From NCBI GenBank assembly GCA_026417675.1, contig JAOACV010000007.1, positions 1-16,397 on the forward strand: 16,397 bases of DNA. Direction: 5' to 3'. This DNA is from Verrucomicrobiia bacterium. Its GTDB lineage: Bacteria; Verrucomicrobiota; Verrucomicrobiia; CAIQCK01. A program made the position numbers and the translations under genes. The notes under the pieces are model-generated. The model ran no database searches. It was not told where the DNA came from and saw only the letters and a list, made by a program, of their open reading frames with translations. The stretch's first letter is position 1. The number at the start of each line of letters is the position of its first letter. Positions 14,568 through 16,397 of the stretch are shown here, piece after piece.

Positions 14568-14596
14568 TTGCCTGCGGGTGGGCGAATCGGTAGGCT
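14568..14596 (+). promoter_or_regulatory. candidate leaderless promoter of hisH
   Basis: TTGCCT (14568-14573), 17-nt spacer, TAGGCT (14591-14596), then 6 nt to the GTG at 14603. Both boxes are individually weak; the spacing and the closeness to the start codon repeat the pattern seen at folE and the LOG gene. Confidence 0.35.
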
Positions 14597-14602
14597 GCGC
14601 GT

Positions 14603-15220
14603 GTGATTGCCTTGCTCGATTACGGCTCCGGCAACCTGCGCAGCGTGCAGAAGGCGCTGCAGCGGGTCGGCGCCGACGTGCGCCTGGTGACGCGCCCGGA
14701 GGAAATGCGCGGCGCGCGCGCCGTGGTGCTGCCGGGCGTCGGCGCGTTCGACGACTGCGTCAACGCGATGAAGCGGCAGGAGCTGTTTGACGCGACACGC
14801 GAGTTCATCCGGTCCGGCCGCCCGTTCTTCGGCATCTGTGTGGGTTACCAGGCGTTGTTCGAGCGCAGCGAGGAGTTCAACAGTTGCGCGGCGGGGCTAA
14901 GCATTTTCGCCGGCAAGGTCGTGCGCTTCGCCGGGCAGCCCGGACTGAAAATCCCGCAGATGGGCTGGAACCGGATCGAGATGCTCAAACCGGACTGCCC
15001 GCTCTACCGCGGCGTCGCCGACGGCAGCTATGTGTATTTCGTTCACAGCTATTTTCCGAAACCGTCCGACGCGTCCCTCGTCGCCACGCGGACAAACTAC
15101 GGGGAGGAGTTCGCCTCATCGGTTTGGAAGGACAACATCTTCGGCACGCAGTTTCACCCGGAAAAAAGCCAGGCGATCGGGTTGAAGATTCTGGAGAACT
15201 TCGTGGCGCTGGCAAAGTAA
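14603..15220 (+). CDS. hisH: imidazole glycerol phosphate synthase, glutamine amidotransferase subunit
   Basis: 205-residue HisH. It hydrolyses glutamine and channels ammonia to HisF, which forms imidazole glycerol phosphate in histidine synthesis and AICAR for purines. The GTG at 14603 begins the family's usual MIALLDYGSGNLRSV. Class I amidotransferase elements: LPGVGAFDD (43-51), nucleophile Cys79 in FFGICVGYQALFE (75-87), and His185-Pro-Glu187 in GTQFHPEKS (181-189). The nucleophile block reads GICVGYQ rather than the common GICLGMQ, a mild change. MGWNRIEML (120-128) and YFVHSYFPKP (145-154) are typical. hisA follows after 29 nt. hisF, the obligatory partner, is not adjacent and must be elsewhere. 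Confidence 0.96.
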   Translation: MIALLDYGSGNLRSVQKALQRVGADVRLVTRPEEMRGARAVVLPGVGAFDDCVNAMKRQELFDATREFIRSGRPFFGICVGYQALFERSEEFNSCAAGLSIFAGKVVRFAGQPGLKIPQMGWNRIEMLKPDCPLYRGVADGSYVYFVHSYFPKPSDASLVATRTNYGEEFASSVWKDNIFGTQFHPEKSQAIGLKILENFVALAK

Positions 15221-15249
15221 AGTCAATCGCGTTCTTGCATTTCATTCTC

Positions 15250-15972
15250 ATGCTCATTCTACCCGCAATTGATCTGAAAGGCGGCAAGGTCGTCCGGCTG
15301 CGGCAGGGTCGCGCGGACGACGCGACGATCTACTCCGACGATCCCGCGGCGGTGGCGCGCCACTGGGAGCGCGAAGGCGCGCGCTACCTGCACGTCGTTG
15401 ACCTCGACGCGGCGTTCGAGGGCGAGCCGAAGAACTGGCCCGCGCTCGAACAGATTCTGGAATCGGTGCGCATACCGGTCGAGCTGGGCGGCGGGCTGCG
15501 GACGGAAGAGCACATCGCGCGCGCGCTGGAGCTGGGCGTGACGCGCGCGATTGTCGGCACGAAAGCGTGCGAGTCGCTCGATTTCATCGCCGGCTTGGTG
15601 AACCGTCACGGCGAGCGCGTCGTCGCCGGCGTGGACGCCCGGGACGGGTTCGTGGCCGTCCGCGGCTGGGTGGTGGCCTCGACGTTGCGCGCGGTGGATT
15701 TCGGCCGACAGCTTGCCGCCGCCGGCGTGAAGACGATTATCTATACGGACATCGCCAGGGACGGCATGCTCCAAGGGCCGAACTTGGCCGCGATGGCGGA
15801 GATGGCCGACGCGCTGGCCGGCACGCCGACGGGCGTCATCGCCAGCGGCGGCATCTCTTGCGCCGACGACGTGCGGCGATTGCGCGCGCTGGGCACACCG
15901 AATTTGGTCGGCGTCATCATAGGCAAGGCGCTTTATGATGGCCGGCTGGCCTTGCGCGAAGTGTTGGAATGA
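15250..15972 (+). CDS. hisA: 1-(5-phosphoribosyl)-5-[(5-phosphoribosylamino)methylideneamino]imidazole-4-carboxamide isomerase
   Basis: 240-residue TIM barrel isomerising ProFAR to PRFAR, the step just before HisH/HisF. MLILPAIDLKGGKVVRLRQG (1-20) carries the catalytic base Asp8; VVDLDAAFEG (49-58), PVELGGGLRTEEHI (76-89) and VGTKACESLDFI (102-113) line the barrel; GVDARDGFVAVRGW (127-140) holds the catalytic acid Asp129; YTDIARDGMLQGPN (165-178) and VIASGGISCADDV (196-208) are the phosphate-binding half. The absence of HisF-type residues and the GW after the ARDG block support HisA. The ATG at 15250 has no Shine-Dalgarno and lies 29 nt after the hisH stop, so it is probably co-transcribed with hisH. 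Confidence 0.96.
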   Translation: MLILPAIDLKGGKVVRLRQGRADDATIYSDDPAAVARHWEREGARYLHVVDLDAAFEGEPKNWPALEQILESVRIPVELGGGLRTEEHIARALELGVTRAIVGTKACESLDFIAGLVNRHGERVVAGVDARDGFVAVRGWVVASTLRAVDFGRQLAAAGVKTIIYTDIARDGMLQGPNLAAMAEMADALAGTPTGVIASGGISCADDVRRLRALGTPNLVGVIIGKALYDGRLALREVLE

Positions 15973-15981
15973 CGGCGGCGT

Positions 15982-16016
15982 GGAACACAGGGGGTAAATA
16001 CGCGCTGGGCTGTTCC
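15982..16016 (+). terminator. weak inverted repeat after hisA
   Basis: GGAACA (15982-15987) pairs with TGTTCC (16011-16016); CAG (15988-15990) can also pair with CTG (16005-16007) across a 3-nt bulge. It starts 9 nt after the hisA stop. There is no T-tract; it may be a terminator remnant or chance. I see no yybP-ykoY-type manganese riboswitch core here although the next gene is of the TerC/Alx family. Confidence 0.2.
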
Positions 16017-16039
16017 CGGATGAATCTTTGCTGTTTAAC

Positions 16040-16067
16040 TTGCTGACGGGAGCGTGTTCATTAACCT
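16040..16067 (+). promoter_or_regulatory. candidate leaderless promoter of the TerC-family gene
   Basis: TTGCTG (16040-16045), 16-nt spacer, TAACCT (16062-16067), then 10 nt to the ATG at 16078. No Shine-Dalgarno precedes the ATG. Confidence 0.3.
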
Positions 16068-16077
16068 TTCGCCGCGC

Positions 16078-16397
16078 ATGGAGACACCGTTTTGGTTTTG
16101 GATCGCGTTTAACGCCGTCGTGCTGTTGTTGCTGGCGTTGGACCTTGGCGTTGTTCACCGCCACGCCCACGCGGTTTCGCTGCGAGAGGCGGGCGTCTGG
16201 ACGGCGGTGTGGGTGACGCTCTCGCTGCTTTTCGGCGGCTCGATATGGTGGCACGGCGGGAGGGAGTCGGGCCTGCAGTTTTTCACCGGCTACGTGGTGG
16301 AGTATTCGCTGAGCGTGGACAACATCTTCGTGTTCGTGCTGTTGTTCCGCTACTTCGCCGTCCCCGCGCCCTACCAGCATCGCGTGCTGTTCTGGGG
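16078..16397 (+). CDS. TerC/Alx-family integral membrane protein (3' end off window)
   Basis: The first 106 codons of a polytopic inner-membrane protein of the TerC family, whose members include Alx/MeeF-type manganese exporters and the tellurite-resistance protein TerC. Visible membrane segments: about 5-25 (FWFWIAFNAVVLLLLALDLGV), about 38-58 and about 70-92. VVEYSLSVDNIFVFVLLFRY (73-92) is the family signature with the acidic residues Glu75 and Asp81 that bind metal. LDLGVVHRHAHAVSLREAG (21-39) matches the Alx-like subgroup, so manganese or calcium homeostasis is a better guess than tellurite resistance. It lies 105 nt after hisA with its own promoter candidate. The remaining two thirds of the protein are outside the window. 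Confidence 0.9.
   Translation, partial: METPFWFWIAFNAVVLLLLALDLGVVHRHAHAVSLREAGVWTAVWVTLSLLFGGSIWWHGGRESGLQFFTGYVVEYSLSVDNIFVFVLLFRYFAVPAPYQHRVLFW

Noticed and set aside
13126..14790. 554-codon plus-strand open frame
   Set aside because: It is mostly antisense to the S41-like gene and then overlaps hisH in another frame; Arg/Ala/Gln-rich without motifs.
15973..16077. manganese (yybP-ykoY) riboswitch upstream of the TerC-family gene
   Set aside because: Such genes are often controlled this way, but I could not find the conserved paired loops, and the candidate promoter leaves no room for a leader RNA.
16078..16397. tellurite resistance operon
   Set aside because: No terZABDEF genes are nearby and the N-terminus fits the Alx-like metal-homeostasis subgroup.

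Overview
The window is GC-rich, densely coded DNA, most likely chromosomal, from a Gram-negative bacterium of the PVC group. Verrucomicrobiota (a Pedosphaera/Limisphaerales-like lineage) is the best guess; Planctomycetota is the main alternative. This rests on the family mix: a dihaem HzsA-related protein, a secreted DUF1080 protein, exported sulfatases in tandem and a Tat-exported Gfo/Idh/MocA oxidoreductase beside ordinary housekeeping genes. No rRNA, tRNA, CRISPR array, transposase or plasmid function was seen. All 12 protein genes are supported by recognisable motifs; the first and last are cut by the window edges.

Layout. 1-7222 is an export-oriented catabolic region: an HzsA-related dihaem protein (minus, C-terminus off the left edge), a divergent secreted DUF1080 protein (plus), and two sulfatases in one minus-strand unit, the first canonical and the second lacking two signature residues. 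7343-8248 is a SAM-dependent methyltransferase of unknown substrate, divergent from the sulfatases. 8281-10979 holds, in transcription order on the minus strand, folE, a Tat-signal Gfo/Idh/MocA oxidoreductase and an exported alpha/beta hydrolase. 11147-13095 is a plus-strand pair, a LOG-family protein and an M16 zinc peptidase. 13279-14409 (minus) is an S41/CtpA-like protein that appears to have lost its catalytic Ser and Lys. 14603-15972 is hisH-hisA, and 16078 onward is the start of a TerC/Alx-family membrane protein.

How it fits together. The left half looks like part of a periplasmic system for sulfated or modified glycans: sulfatases, a DUF1080 glycan-binding or hydrolysing protein, and a periplasmic c-type haem protein. 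The right half is housekeeping metabolism (pterin and histidine synthesis), nucleotide metabolism and proteolysis.

The most interesting signals are: (a) a repeated promoter arrangement in which a TAnnnT-like -10 box ends only 6-10 nt before the start codon, with a -35-like box 16-17 nt further upstream, at six genes, suggesting leaderless mRNAs alongside Shine-Dalgarno-led genes; (b) an apparent S41 pseudoprotease with an intact PDZ domain; (c) a non-canonical sulfatase (CxPSL and GKWW instead of CxPSR and GKWH) paired with a canonical one; (d) a long inverted repeat at 13152-13213 that may be a dispersed intergenic element. I did not find a clear multi-gene system of a wholly new kind.
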